Of a stretch of 13,778 nt of DNA, positions 1 to 6,805 are shown piece after piece. The position numbers and the translations under genes were made by a program. The DNA is from Candidatus Zhuqueibacterota bacterium 4572_119 (GTDB lineage Bacteria > Zhuqueibacterota > Zhuqueibacteria > Thermofontimicrobiales > Thermofontimicrobiaceae): NCBI GenBank assembly GCA_002084535.1, contig NBLI01000027.1:1-13778 (forward strand), written 5' to 3'. The notes below the pieces were generated by a model. That model searched no databases and was not told where the DNA came from. It saw only the letters and a program-made list of their open reading frames with translations. How positions within the stretch are numbered: the stretch's first letter is position 1; each line of letters begins with the position of its first letter.

Positions 1-267
1 GAAATCAATAAATATAATTGTTGATGGCACAATTTATTATTTAGTTGAAGTGTACGACATCTCTGTCTGCCACCTGTAACTGAGGTATTACCCACACCAG
101 TAACGCCTCAGTTATGGGAGTATTCAAGATGTCGCACACTTGAAATTGTAATTGTTGATACTATATAGGAAATCAATAAATATAATTGTTGACGGCACAA
201 TTTATTATTTAGTTGAAGTGTACGACATCTCTGTCTGCCACCTGTAACTGAGGTATTACCCACACCA
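1..267. repeat. 99-bp direct repeat with fold-back arm (MITE-like or IS remnant)
   Basis: Bases 1-99 recur at 169-267 with one visible difference (T25 versus C193), a period of 168 bp. Inside the first unit two pairs of arms are inverted: 45-62 against 127-144 (16 of 18 match; core GTGTACGACATCT versus GTGTGCGACATCT) and 78-91 against 100-113 (12 of 14; core AACTGAGG/CCTCAGTT), leaving an 8-nt loop at 92-99. One unit could therefore form a hairpin of about 100 nt. The second copy stops at 267 and lacks the returning arm. No open frame in it looks like a protein. The first repeat starts at base 1, so more units may lie upstream. A small non-autonomous mobile element or the end of an insertion sequence are both possible; I do not recognise a named family. 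Confidence 0.8.
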
Positions 268-278
268 ATAAAAACAAC

Positions 279-307
279 TTGACTTTTCAAAATATATTTT
301 ATATTGT
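279..307 (+). promoter_or_regulatory. Candidate sigma-70 promoter before the mscS remnant
   Basis: TTGACT (279-284) is followed after 17 bases by TATTGT (302-307), or after 15 bases by TATATT (300-305). It lies just after the second repeat copy and 33 bp or more upstream of the ATG at 341. The -35 box is one base off consensus; the -10 choice is uncertain in this AT-rich stretch. Confidence 0.35.
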
Positions 308-340
308 TAGTTTTAGCTTCTTAACTTAATTGGGTATAAA

Positions 341-1092
341 ATGGGAAAAATATTAGAAAAATATAGTCAATGGATTTATGATACAATTGGTCTGTCACCA
401 ACTTTTCAAGATCCATCGCGACTTTTATGGGAATTTTTGCAGCGGGTATTGCTATCGCGCTGCAGGATTTGATAATCAATATCGCGGGCTGGCTGTTTAT
501 TATGTGGAGGCGACCATTTGAGGCAGGGGATAGAATCGAAATTGCCAGTCATAAAGGAGATGTGATCGATAAACGGCTCTTCATGTTCACGCTGATGGAA
601 ATTGGTGAATGGGTGGATTCGGAACAGTCAACAGGCAGGATTGTTCATTTGCCCAATGGTTTGGTTTTTAGAAACAGCCTGGCGAATTATTCCAAGGGCT
701 TCAGCTATATTTGGAACGAAATTCCTATTCTTTTGACCTTTGAAAGTAACTGGGAAAAAGCAAAGGAATTGCTTGGCAAGATCGCGAATGAACATGGTGA
801 ACACCTTTCCGGGGAAGCGGAAAAGCGGGTGAAGCGCGCCGCGAAAAAATTTATGATTTTTTATTCAAAATTAACACCCATTGTCTGGACATCTGTTAAA
901 GATTCCGGGGTTTTGCTGACGATTCGTTATCTTTGCGATCCGCGAAAAAGAAGAAGTTCGGAGCAGGCTATCTGGGAGGATATTTTAAAACAGTTCGCTC
1001 AAAATGATGATATTGATTTCGCGTATCCGACAATGCGATATTATGATAACAGGAGGGAAGGTAAACCTGGTGCTGGTGGGGAAGAAAAATAA
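341..1092 (+). pseudogene. Mechanosensitive ion channel MscS, internally deleted and frameshifted
   Basis: The intact frame from ATG 427 to 1092 encodes 221 residues that match the pore helix and cytoplasmic part of MscS channels. They start in the glycine/alanine-rich TM3 (GIFAAGIAIALQDLI), followed by the beta domain around FEAGDRIEI and HLPNG, and the C-terminal alpha/beta domain ending near DFAYPTMRYY. TM1 and TM2 are absent. In-frame codons upstream of 427 (about 406-426) still read SRSIATF, resembling the residues before TM3 in intact relatives, but the frame meets TGA at 379-381. A second frame from ATG 341 reads MGKILEKYSQWIYDTIGLS, like the start of a small MscS protein, and then runs out of frame to a TGA near 470. 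The simplest reading is a deletion of roughly 200 bp or more that fused the N-terminus to TM3 out of frame. ATG 427 has no Shine-Dalgarno site. A sequencing or assembly error is the alternative. Confidence 0.65.
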
Positions 1093-1147
1093 TTGATCTT
1101 TGATTATTTTATGTGAAAGCAGGTTTTGCATAAGTTTTGGAAACAAA

Positions 1148-1195
1148 TAAGGCGCGGCGAAAATCGTTCGTTTTAACCGCGCCTTAAATTTTTTT
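1148..1195. terminator. Rho-independent terminator, likely bidirectional
   Basis: A 10-bp perfect stem, TAAGGCGCGG (1148-1157) with CCGCGCCTTA (1177-1186), is followed on the plus strand by a run of seven T at 1189-1195. On the minus strand the same stem is followed by a T-rich tract (complement of 1141-1150). It lies between the convergent mscS remnant (ends 1092) and the Spy-like gene (ends 1208) and can serve both. Confidence 0.9.
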
Positions 1196-1207
1196 AACTA
1201 AAAGAGC

Positions 1208-1687
1208 TTACCAAAAATTTTGATGTTTCATAAAATGAGGTCTTCCGTGCAACCTTTTTATGGCATGACCATCCAGAGTTTTATTATCAAAAATCTTCTT
1301 CTGTTCCGGTGTCAAAATCTTTCTCACCTCTAACTGATGTCTCACTCTGATTTTGTGTAATTCCGCCTGTACTTTGCTGATCTCATCAATTTTTTTATCG
1401 ATTAGTTTGAGATTAGGATTGTCTGCTATCTTCAGTATCTTTAATTCATCTCTTTTTGTTTTTAATTTATTTTGGATTGGCAGTAAATTTTTTTTAAGTT
1501 TTAAGCTTGAATCTAATACTTTTGATCTTTGCCCTTCGGTCAATTTTAATCCATGAAATAATTTTGGTTGCTCTTTAAAATGGGCTTGTCCATGAGCAGC
1601 TTTATTTGGTTCCTGTCCAATGGCAAATGGTACTAAAACGAAAGCCAGTACTGCTGCTAATAAAAATGTTTGGATTTTAATTTTCAT
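1208..1687 (-). CDS. Spy/CpxP-like periplasmic protein (LTXXQ family)
   Basis: This 159-residue exported protein has a signal peptide at about 1-24 (hydrophobic FLLAAVLAFVLVPFAIG). A charged helical body follows, with two LTXXQ-type motifs, LTEGQ (49-53) and LTPEQ (125-129), the mark of Spy/CpxP/ZraP periplasmic helical-hairpin proteins. Known members are chaperones or stress sensors of the envelope; ZraP binds zinc. Both ends of the mature chain are rich in histidine (around 32-45 and 141-155), which could bind metal, but that is inference. The start at 1687 is chosen because AAAAGGAGCT precedes it at 8-nt spacing and the signal peptide begins there; a start 33 bases upstream would add a non-signal-like extension. 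It is the last gene of the sigma-factor cassette, 49 bp after the Metal_resist-like gene. Confidence 0.8.
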   Translation of the reverse strand: MKIKIQTFLLAAVLAFVLVPFAIGQEPNKAAHGQAHFKEQPKLFHGLKLTEGQRSKVLDSSLKLKKNLLPIQNKLKTKRDELKILKIADNPNLKLIDKKIDEISKVQAELHKIRVRHQLEVRKILTPEQKKIFDNKTLDGHAIKRLHGRPHFMKHQNFW

Positions 1688-1736
1688 TGTTTTAGCTCCT
1701 TTTAAAAAACATAAAAACAACTACCTTTAAGCAAAT

Positions 1737-2282
1737 TTAATTCAATTTTGTTGAAGAAGATTTTGTCGAGTCAGCTTTTTCTTCTCTTTGTTCAGCCTTC
1801 TCACCATTATGCTTTTTAAAATGCATCTTGCGCGAATCAGGTCCAAAAATCCGCCTCGTCATTATCTTGAGAAATTTTTCCCGCTGTTCAGGATTTAAAA
1901 TAGAGCGATATTTAATTAAATTGGAAATGGCTAATTTATGGATTCTTTTTTCGGTTTGAGTCAGGCTATCAACCATTTCTTCAATTTTCTCATTTGAAAC
2001 TGAATCTTGTTTTAGAACCTCAATGAGTGTTTCCCGCTGCTGATGAAGTTGATCTCTGTAAGGTTTCATTTCTTCAAACAACTTATCCCTTAGTTTTGAC
2101 ATCTCTTCCATTTGCTCTTTGGTGCAGTCCAGTTTTTTTTGTAAGTAACTTTTATGCTTGCCGCGGTAGCTCCGATCTGTTTTTTGCGGATGAAACCACC
2201 GGTAATAGCTAAATGTAAAGATCGCTGAAATGTTAATTAGCAGCGAAATAATTAGCAGCCATGATATTGTTTTTTTACTCAT
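1737..2282 (-). CDS. Membrane-anchored Metal_resist/CnrX-like periplasmic sensor
   Basis: The 181-residue protein has a single N-terminal membrane segment (about 8-26), then a helical, highly charged domain with an LTXXQ-like motif variant (LNPEQREKF at about 129-137) and a basic, histidine-containing tail (MHFKKHNGEK). This is the layout of Metal_resist (heavy-metal resistance/CnrX) proteins, relatives of Spy/CpxP that stay tethered to the inner membrane. In the cnrYXH system of Cupriavidus the CnrX sensor works with an anti-sigma factor and an ECF sigma factor, and here the gene follows exactly such a pair. Start: AGGTGG lies just before the ATG, and the gene begins 11 bp after the anti-sigma stop, so co-translation is likely. 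I see no set of residues proving metal binding; a general envelope-stress sensor is equally possible. Confidence 0.72.
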   Translation of the reverse strand: MSKKTISWLLIISLLINISAIFTFSYYRWFHPQKTDRSYRGKHKSYLQKKLDCTKEQMEEMSKLRDKLFEEMKPYRDQLHQQRETLIEVLKQDSVSNEKIEEMVDSLTQTEKRIHKLAISNLIKYRSILNPEQREKFLKIMTRRIFGPDSRKMHFKKHNGEKAEQREEKADSTKSSSTKLN

Positions 2283-2293
2283 TTTTCCACCTG

Positions 2294-2767
2294 TTAATGT
2301 GAATCATTTGATATTAACGAAACATACACATCAGAAATTGATTCGCCGGTATAATCTTCCAATTCGTCAGTCGAAAGCAGATTGTTATTTTCCTGCTCAA
2401 TAACGGTTTGATCGCTTATTAAAGGTTGTTGTGAAAGAGATTTCCCAAGATACATGCCGGTCATTAGCGCGAAAAACAAAATTACCGATGCGGTTAATGC
2501 TGCCGGTACCCAGCGAAGTGGATTGTAAACGCTCTTACGGGATCGCTGTGTGTCGTTGATTCGTTGAGATAATTTTGTCCAGAAAAATGGCGCGGAATCT
2601 ATCGTCTCAAGCTCTCCCAGTTTGTCCCAAAGTTCAATCAACCCCGAATAATTTTCTGAGCACTGTGCGCAGTTTTTTAAATGTTTTTCAATTTCGATCA
2701 TTTCGTTGTTTGGAAGATTCTTATCCTGAAATGAAAGCAATTTTTTTTGAATTTTTTTGCATGTCAT
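2294..2767 (-). CDS. Zinc-finger transmembrane anti-sigma factor
   Basis: The 157-residue protein begins with a zf-HC2/ZAS anti-sigma domain: Cys3, then His29-X3-Cys33-X2-Cys36 (HLKNCAQC), the zinc-binding pattern of anti-sigma factors that hold ECF sigma factors. A single membrane helix follows at about 86-108 (WVPAALTASVILFFALMTGMYLG), then a short periplasmic tail rich in Asn, Asp and Glu. The expected role is to keep the adjacent sigma factor inactive at the membrane until a signal releases it. GAAGGAG sits 8 nt before the ATG. It lies 86 bp downstream of the sigma gene, with a hairpin between them, and immediately before the CnrX-like gene. The family assignment is firm; the signal is unknown. 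Confidence 0.9.
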   Translation of the reverse strand: MTCKKIQKKLLSFQDKNLPNNEMIEIEKHLKNCAQCSENYSGLIELWDKLGELETIDSAPFFWTKLSQRINDTQRSRKSVYNPLRWVPAALTASVILFFALMTGMYLGKSLSQQPLISDQTVIEQENNNLLSTDELEDYTGESISDVYVSLISNDSH

Positions 2768-2807
2768 AAAATTGACTCCTTCATTTTATTAAACAATGAA
2801 GCAGGTT

Positions 2808-2852
2808 AAAACTTGCGGGAAGTTATGAATACAATTGAATTGGTTACTTCCC
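2808..2852 (-). promoter_or_regulatory. Hairpin between sigma and anti-sigma genes, possible attenuator
   Basis: Read on the minus strand, GGGAAGT (2852-2846) starts just after the sigma stop codon and pairs perfectly with ACTTCCC (2823-2817) across a 22-nt loop. A short run of four T follows at 2811-2808. The stem is only 7 bp and the T-run short, so it could be a leaky terminator or an RNA-processing or stability element that sets the sigma to anti-sigma ratio. Confidence 0.4.
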
Positions 2853-2853
2853 T

Positions 2854-3423
2854 TTATTTTTGATATGGTTCCAGTCGTTTTTTTAAATTGTGCCTGGCTC
2901 TAAACAGCCTTGATTCCACGGCTGAAACAGATGTTTCCAGAACACTGGCAATTTCCTGATAAGATAGCTGTTGATAGCGATATAAAATCACGACGGTTTT
3001 TTGATTTTCCGGCAGAGAATTAATCGCCTCTTGAATGATACGTTGTTTTTCCTGTTTCTCGAAATTGGTGTCAGGCTGATCAGATGTAATTGGTATTTCT
3101 GTGGATTTATTATATTGATTATTCGAATTTTGATCCAATGAAAAAAAAGTCAGCAGTTTTTTTCTGCGTTGAAAATTAAGACATAAATTAAGGGTAATGC
3201 GGTAGAGCCAGGTAGTAAAAGATGCTTTTGCTTCATAACGCGGAGCAGCCTGGTAAACGCGCATAAAAACATCCTGTGCCAGATCGTCCGCCTCGTCTTT
3301 ATTTCCGGTAAAACGTAAGCAAAGATTTAAAACGGATAACTTGTGCTTTTCAACCAGTTCGCGAAATGCTTCCTGATCGCCGTTTTTAACATCGAGCATT
3401 AATTTTGTATCTTCACTTACCAT
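2854..3423 (-). CDS. ECF-type RNA polymerase sigma factor
   Basis: The 189-residue protein has the two domains of extracytoplasmic-function sigma factors. Sigma region 2 is at about 20-85, with the DEADDLAQDVFMRVYQ core-binding/-10 element and the FTTWLYRITLN segment. Region 4 is at about 130-182 (LPENQKTVVILYRY then YQEIASVLETSVSAVESRLFRAR, the helix-turn-helix for the -35 box). There is no C-terminal extension. It should direct RNA polymerase to a small stress regulon, probably including its own operon. The start at 3423 (ATG, sequence MVSEDTKLML) fits family length; a TTG start at 3450 would add nine residues. Neither has a clear Shine-Dalgarno site. It heads the cassette with the anti-sigma, CnrX-like and Spy-like genes. 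Confidence 0.92.
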   Translation of the reverse strand: MVSEDTKLMLDVKNGDQEAFRELVEKHKLSVLNLCLRFTGNKDEADDLAQDVFMRVYQAAPRYEAKASFTTWLYRITLNLCLNFQRRKKLLTFFSLDQNSNNQYNKSTEIPITSDQPDTNFEKQEKQRIIQEAINSLPENQKTVVILYRYQQLSYQEIASVLETSVSAVESRLFRARHNLKKRLEPYQK

Positions 3424-3561
3424 TAATTTGACAGGAGTTTTAGTTTTCAATTATGGTTTCAAAAATGCTGCTAATTCACTATAAAATATTAAACAAAGCT
3501 GCCTTAAAATTCTTGCGGTGATTATGCGAATAGTAAGTTCATTTTAAAAAAATTCTGTTAC

Positions 3562-3578
3562 TTTCAAGAAACTTGAAA
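3562..3578. repeat. Perfect palindrome TTTCAAG-AAA-CTTGAAA upstream of the sigma gene
   Basis: Two perfect 7-base arms (3562-3568 and 3572-3578) flank an AAA spacer. It overlaps the end of the dispersed repeat at 3564-3670 and lies about 140 bp upstream of the sigma start. The second repeat copy (near 8301-8316) keeps only five base pairs. It may be an operator, a small hairpin or part of the repeat. Confidence 0.4.
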
Positions 3579-3670
3579 CAGCTTTTAGCAATTAGCAGTT
3601 AGCTATTAGCTTAAAATACAATTAGTTATGTCATGTTATTACAATTCCACCGATTTTTAGCGGATACTGG
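3564..3670 (-). repeat. Dispersed intergenic repeat, copy A (about 107 bp)
   Basis: The reverse complement of this stretch matches 8207-8314 at about 97 of 108 aligned positions with one single-base gap; the last 60 or so bases differ at one position. The core is four to five tandem copies of a heptamer of the form WGCTAAH. It fills the space between the end of the transglutaminase-like gene (stop at 3675) and the upstream region of the sigma gene, and is given here on the minus strand because that is its orientation relative to copy B. Confidence 0.85.
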
Positions 3671-3674
3671 AATC

Positions 3675-5324
3675 TCATGATTCAAAGCTCCATTCCGTGT
3701 CCAAAATTGTTTTGTATCGGGTTCCGTCAACCGGTCCAAAAGGTTTGCCATAACTATAAAACCAGTTCACGATTGGTCTGCCGGTGAAACCAAGGGCAAT
3801 CCAATAACGGCCTTGAGATATTTTAGGTTTTTCATTACTAAAATTAAAATCAAACCAGTCATAGCCGGGTTTAAACTTTATCTGGTCTAATGGAACCATT
3901 TCGCTTGTCGCGACAGTGGCGCCTGGCACTCCATTTTCATCTTTTAAGAGTTCCAGCCACAGGAACCCGGTGCCTCCAAATTTATGCAGGACAATACCGA
4001 TTTTTCTGACTTCCATTGGTTTGTCAAGCACGAAGATTTGCGCGTATTGCGACTGCTCGGTCACATATTCAGCGGTTTCCACCAAAAAGTTTTTGCGCAT
4101 TTCAAAGCCACCGCTTTTCGCCTGTTGAGCTGGTCCGCGTTTGGCAAGAAAGTCAACATTTTTGGGAAACTCCAGGTTGCCGAACATATAGGGTTTTGAA
4201 TAGCTCAGTTTTTTTAATTGTTCTTTCGGAATTTCTTTTTTGGGAGCTGGTTTAACAACCAATGGTACTTCTTTAAAAGACGCTTGAACAGCGGGAGTGA
4301 ATAAAAATTTTCTGGGACCATATTCCAGTTTTTCAGCTGTAAGCCTCACATTGTCAGCAGTAAAAGCAGCCTCGATACTTTCTTCAAATTGTGGTGTCGC
4401 CAGCACACCCTTTTTCTGTGTCCAGCGAATGAGTCCGTCCTGGTTCGTTTCTTCGTTATCAACACCAATTTCCACACGGATAAAACGGTTGCTGACAAAC
4501 AGTTGCGTTTGCTGCGGATCAAAAGGCACCCAGCCCAAATCCGGGAAATAAACCTCAATCCAGGAATGACGACCCTCAGCCATTTTTAATGTCAACTTAC
4601 GCTTGCCCAGGTTAATATTATAGGGTTTTTTCAGAGTGATCCCATTGACGATCCTGGAAGGTATTCCCACGGCTCTCATCAAAGCTGAAGAAAGGTGCGA
4701 ATAGTTCTGGCAATTACCTTTGCCGGTCTTAAATGAATACATCGCGCCATATTCTTTTGGTGTTAAAACATATTTCATGTTATCTATCACCCAGGTTAAA
4801 ATTCGCTGTACCGCGTCAAATTCTGTTTTGGCGCCGGCTGTTAGACTTTTCGCCTTAGCGATAATCGCCGGGTCATTTGACGGGACCTGTTTCGAGGTTC
4901 CCAAATATGCTTTAACATTGTCAGGTACATTGCTGAATGGAAATGGAGTTTTGGTTTCCAGTTTTTGAAGCAAAGTTTTGTTGTAAGCCGTTAAATCAAT
5001 CGAAGTTTTAATGGTTGATTTTGGTTGTTTCCAGGAAAGTTTTATGACTTTATTCCCACGCTTATCAGTGTACTCTTCTTTTCCGTCCGGTTGGGGAGAA
5101 TAATTGAACCTGACATTTGATATGGTCTGATTGTATGTCGGAGATTTGTAAGAAACAGGAATGACATAGCTCAAATATAAAGTATGAATAGCCGGATTGG
5201 GTTCCACCGTTTGCACCATGGAGTAATTAATTTGTGATTCCTGCCCTCCGTTGAGGAGATAGTTTTCCGCGTTTGCGTTGGCGAAAATAAATAAGACGAG
5301 ACAAAGAAAAATAAGCTTTTTCAT
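3675..5324 (-). CDS. Exported transglutaminase-like cysteine-protease-fold protein
   Basis: The 549-residue protein has a signal peptide at 1-19 (cut after ANA) and an N-terminal beta-rich region. A transglutaminase-core domain follows at about 150-275 with the full Cys-His-Asp triad: Cys205 in GKGNCQNYSHLSSALMRAVGIPSR, His253 in EGRHSWIEVYFP and Asp269 in GWVPFDPQ. Bacterial members are usually peptidases or amide-bond transferases of uncertain substrate. The C-terminal third (about 390-545) looks like a beta-sandwich of the kind found in secreted proteins (AQIFVLDKPMEVRKIGIVL to GRYWIALGF), perhaps for binding carbohydrate or protein. GGAG lies 5 nt before the ATG. It is a single-gene unit with its own TTGACA-type promoter, divergent from the dipeptidase gene. 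Domain identity is firm, substrate unknown. Confidence 0.87.
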   Translation of the reverse strand: MKKLIFLCLVLFIFANANAENYLLNGGQESQINYSMVQTVEPNPAIHTLYLSYVIPVSYKSPTYNQTISNVRFNYSPQPDGKEEYTDKRGNKVIKLSWKQPKSTIKTSIDLTAYNKTLLQKLETKTPFPFSNVPDNVKAYLGTSKQVPSNDPAIIAKAKSLTAGAKTEFDAVQRILTWVIDNMKYVLTPKEYGAMYSFKTGKGNCQNYSHLSSALMRAVGIPSRIVNGITLKKPYNINLGKRKLTLKMAEGRHSWIEVYFPDLGWVPFDPQQTQLFVSNRFIRVEIGVDNEETNQDGLIRWTQKKGVLATPQFEESIEAAFTADNVRLTAEKLEYGPRKFLFTPAVQASFKEVPLVVKPAPKKEIPKEQLKKLSYSKPYMFGNLEFPKNVDFLAKRGPAQQAKSGGFEMRKNFLVETAEYVTEQSQYAQIFVLDKPMEVRKIGIVLHKFGGTGFLWLELLKDENGVPGATVATSEMVPLDQIKFKPGYDWFDFNFSNEKPKISQGRYWIALGFTGRPIVNWFYSYGKPFGPVDGTRYKTILDTEWSFES

Positions 5325-5386
5325 GGCTGCTCCGTTTTAGGATTGATATAAATTTTTTAAATTATTTACGCGAAGTTATTGCCTTT

Positions 5387-5415
5387 AAGCTAATTAATTA
5401 ACCTGATTTTGTCAA
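5387..5415 (-). promoter_or_regulatory. Candidate sigma-70 promoter for the transglutaminase-like gene
   Basis: On the minus strand a perfect TTGACA (5415-5410) is followed after 17 bases by TAGCTT (5392-5387), a poor -10. Transcription would begin near 5380 and leave a leader of about 55 nt before the ATG at 5324. Confidence 0.45.
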
Positions 5416-5541
5416 GGAATTTTTTATTTGTTAAAAATCTTTATTGTTCCTGATGGACGGGTGGGAAATAATCATTTGGATGATCAATGATGAACTTTGG
5501 CTGCTAATACTTGAGTTCGTTTTGATTGGATAAAACAAAGC

Positions 5542-5584
5542 TTGACATTCAGCGAATTAATTTATATTTTAATTCTGATATAAT
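5542..5584 (+). promoter_or_regulatory. Candidate sigma-70 promoter(s) for the dipeptidase gene
   Basis: A perfect TTGACA (5542-5547) is followed after 17 bases by TATTTT (5565-5570) or after 15 by TATATT (5563-5568). A perfect TATAAT also lies at 5579-5584, without a clear -35 and very close to the start codon at 5603. Confidence 0.5.
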
Positions 5585-5602
5585 GCTAAAAAGAGGGAAT
5601 GA

Positions 5603-6706
5603 ATGACTGAAGTCCAATCAATTCCGGCAAGTGATTTCCATTGTGATACGCCTTATGAAATATTCGCTGGTAAAAAATTAACCGACACATCTTGCGCGGT
5701 AAATCTTGATGCTTTAAAAAAAGGAAACGTGGGAGTTCAGGTTTTTGCCTGCTATCTTTCCCCAAATATCCCGGAAAAATCGCGGTTTGAATTGATAAAT
5801 AATATGATTAATGCTTTTAAGCGGGAGCTGAAATTTTATCCCGATGAAATAGAGCTTTGTTTATCAGTTCATGATATTGAGAAAACGCTGAAAAAAAATA
5901 AAATCGCTGCTGTTTTAGCAATCGAAAACGGTATGGCTATTGAGAGTGATTTGAATAAGTTGAATTATTTTTATGAAGCGGGCGTGCGTCTTTTAACGGT
6001 GATTCATTCGGTGAGCAGCGATTGGGCGATTTCGTCCAATGATACTGATCCAGCTTTTGATGGATTGACTCCTTTTGGGGAACAGGTGATTACGGAAATG
6101 AACCGACTGGGGATGATTATTGATATTTCTCACTCACATGAGAAAACTGTTGAAAAGATTCTCGATGTGAGCAAAGCTCCGGTTATAGCGTCTCATTCGT
6201 GCGCCTCAGCCATTTGTCAAACTCCGCGGAATTTGAATGATGATCAGATAAAAAGAATATCATCTCAAGGCGGTCTGATCGGTGTAAATTTTTTCCCCGG
6301 TTTTTTAGATCAAAAGTATTCTCAACTTTTTACCGAGCGCTGCGGTGATATTTTTGACACACTGGATGAAATTGAAACAGAAGCCGGAGGTTATGTTAAG
6401 ATTGTTTCACAGGCTTATTCTGATTTAGCCAATGAAGTTCAGGAAAAAATGGCAGACATCAGGGTGCCGGCAGAAAAAGTTGTGGAGCATCTGAAGCATT
6501 TTATAAAAATCGGCGGTATTGGTTGTGTTGGATTTGGATCGGATTTTGATGGCGTTCCTGACTTGCCCGATAATCTGAAAACCTGCGCTGGATTTTCATA
6601 TTTGAGGAATGTTTTATTAAAAAAAGGATTTTCGATTGACGAGATTGAAAAGATTTGTTATAAAAATTTTCTCAGGGTTTTTGAGAATGTAAGTAATTTG
6701 AAATAG
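5603..6706 (+). CDS. Membrane dipeptidase family (M19, renal dipeptidase-like)
   Basis: The 367-residue protein belongs to the M19 dinuclear-zinc dipeptidases, TIM-barrel enzymes that hydrolyse dipeptides, including some with D-residues. The metal ligands are in order: His13 and Asp15 (DFHCDTP), bridging Glu108 (AIENG), His177 (IIDISHSH) and His198 (ASHSCA). The late GSDFDGV motif supplies the conserved acidic residue of the active site. Length is typical of bacterial members. No signal peptide is visible, so it is probably cytoplasmic and may recycle peptides from food or cell wall. The start at 5603 follows GAGGG at 5-nt spacing; an overlapping ATG at 5599 meets a stop after three codons. 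It is followed 99 bp later by the serine protease, which has its own strong ribosome-binding site. Confidence 0.93.
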   Translation: MTEVQSIPASDFHCDTPYEIFAGKKLTDTSCAVNLDALKKGNVGVQVFACYLSPNIPEKSRFELINNMINAFKRELKFYPDEIELCLSVHDIEKTLKKNKIAAVLAIENGMAIESDLNKLNYFYEAGVRLLTVIHSVSSDWAISSNDTDPAFDGLTPFGEQVITEMNRLGMIIDISHSHEKTVEKILDVSKAPVIASHSCASAICQTPRNLNDDQIKRISSQGGLIGVNFFPGFLDQKYSQLFTERCGDIFDTLDEIETEAGGYVKIVSQAYSDLANEVQEKMADIRVPAEKVVEHLKHFIKIGGIGCVGFGSDFDGVPDLPDNLKTCAGFSYLRNVLLKKGFSIDEIEKICYKNFLRVFENVSNLK

Positions 6707-6805
6707 TGATATTCCGTTTGTTTGTTAATTATTTCTCTATGACAACTGGGTTTTCCACGGCGAAGAATTACAATATTATTTTAAATTATCGAGGAGGATA
6801 ATTTC

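Noticed and set aside
1..267. CRISPR array
   Set aside because: The repeat unit is 99 bp with one 69-bp interval and internal fold-back arms; there are no short regular repeats and spacers and no cas genes.
108..290. 60-residue minus-strand frame across the left-edge repeats
   Set aside because: It is made largely of repeat sequence, is low in protein-like features, and is explained by the fold-back repeat.
3518..3540. ECF-type autoregulated promoter (GAACTT on the minus strand followed by CCGC after 16-17 bases)
   Set aside because: The -35 is only partly like the GGAACTT pattern and the -10 is poor; not enough to call.
3916..4589. Several plus-strand frames of 66-84 codons inside the transglutaminase-like gene
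   Set aside because: They overlap a well-supported minus-strand gene with an intact catalytic triad and have no ribosome-binding sites or family resemblance.
5471..5490. ATCATT/AATGAT inverted repeat between the divergent transglutaminase and dipeptidase genes
   Set aside because: Six-base arms in AT-rich sequence are expected by chance.
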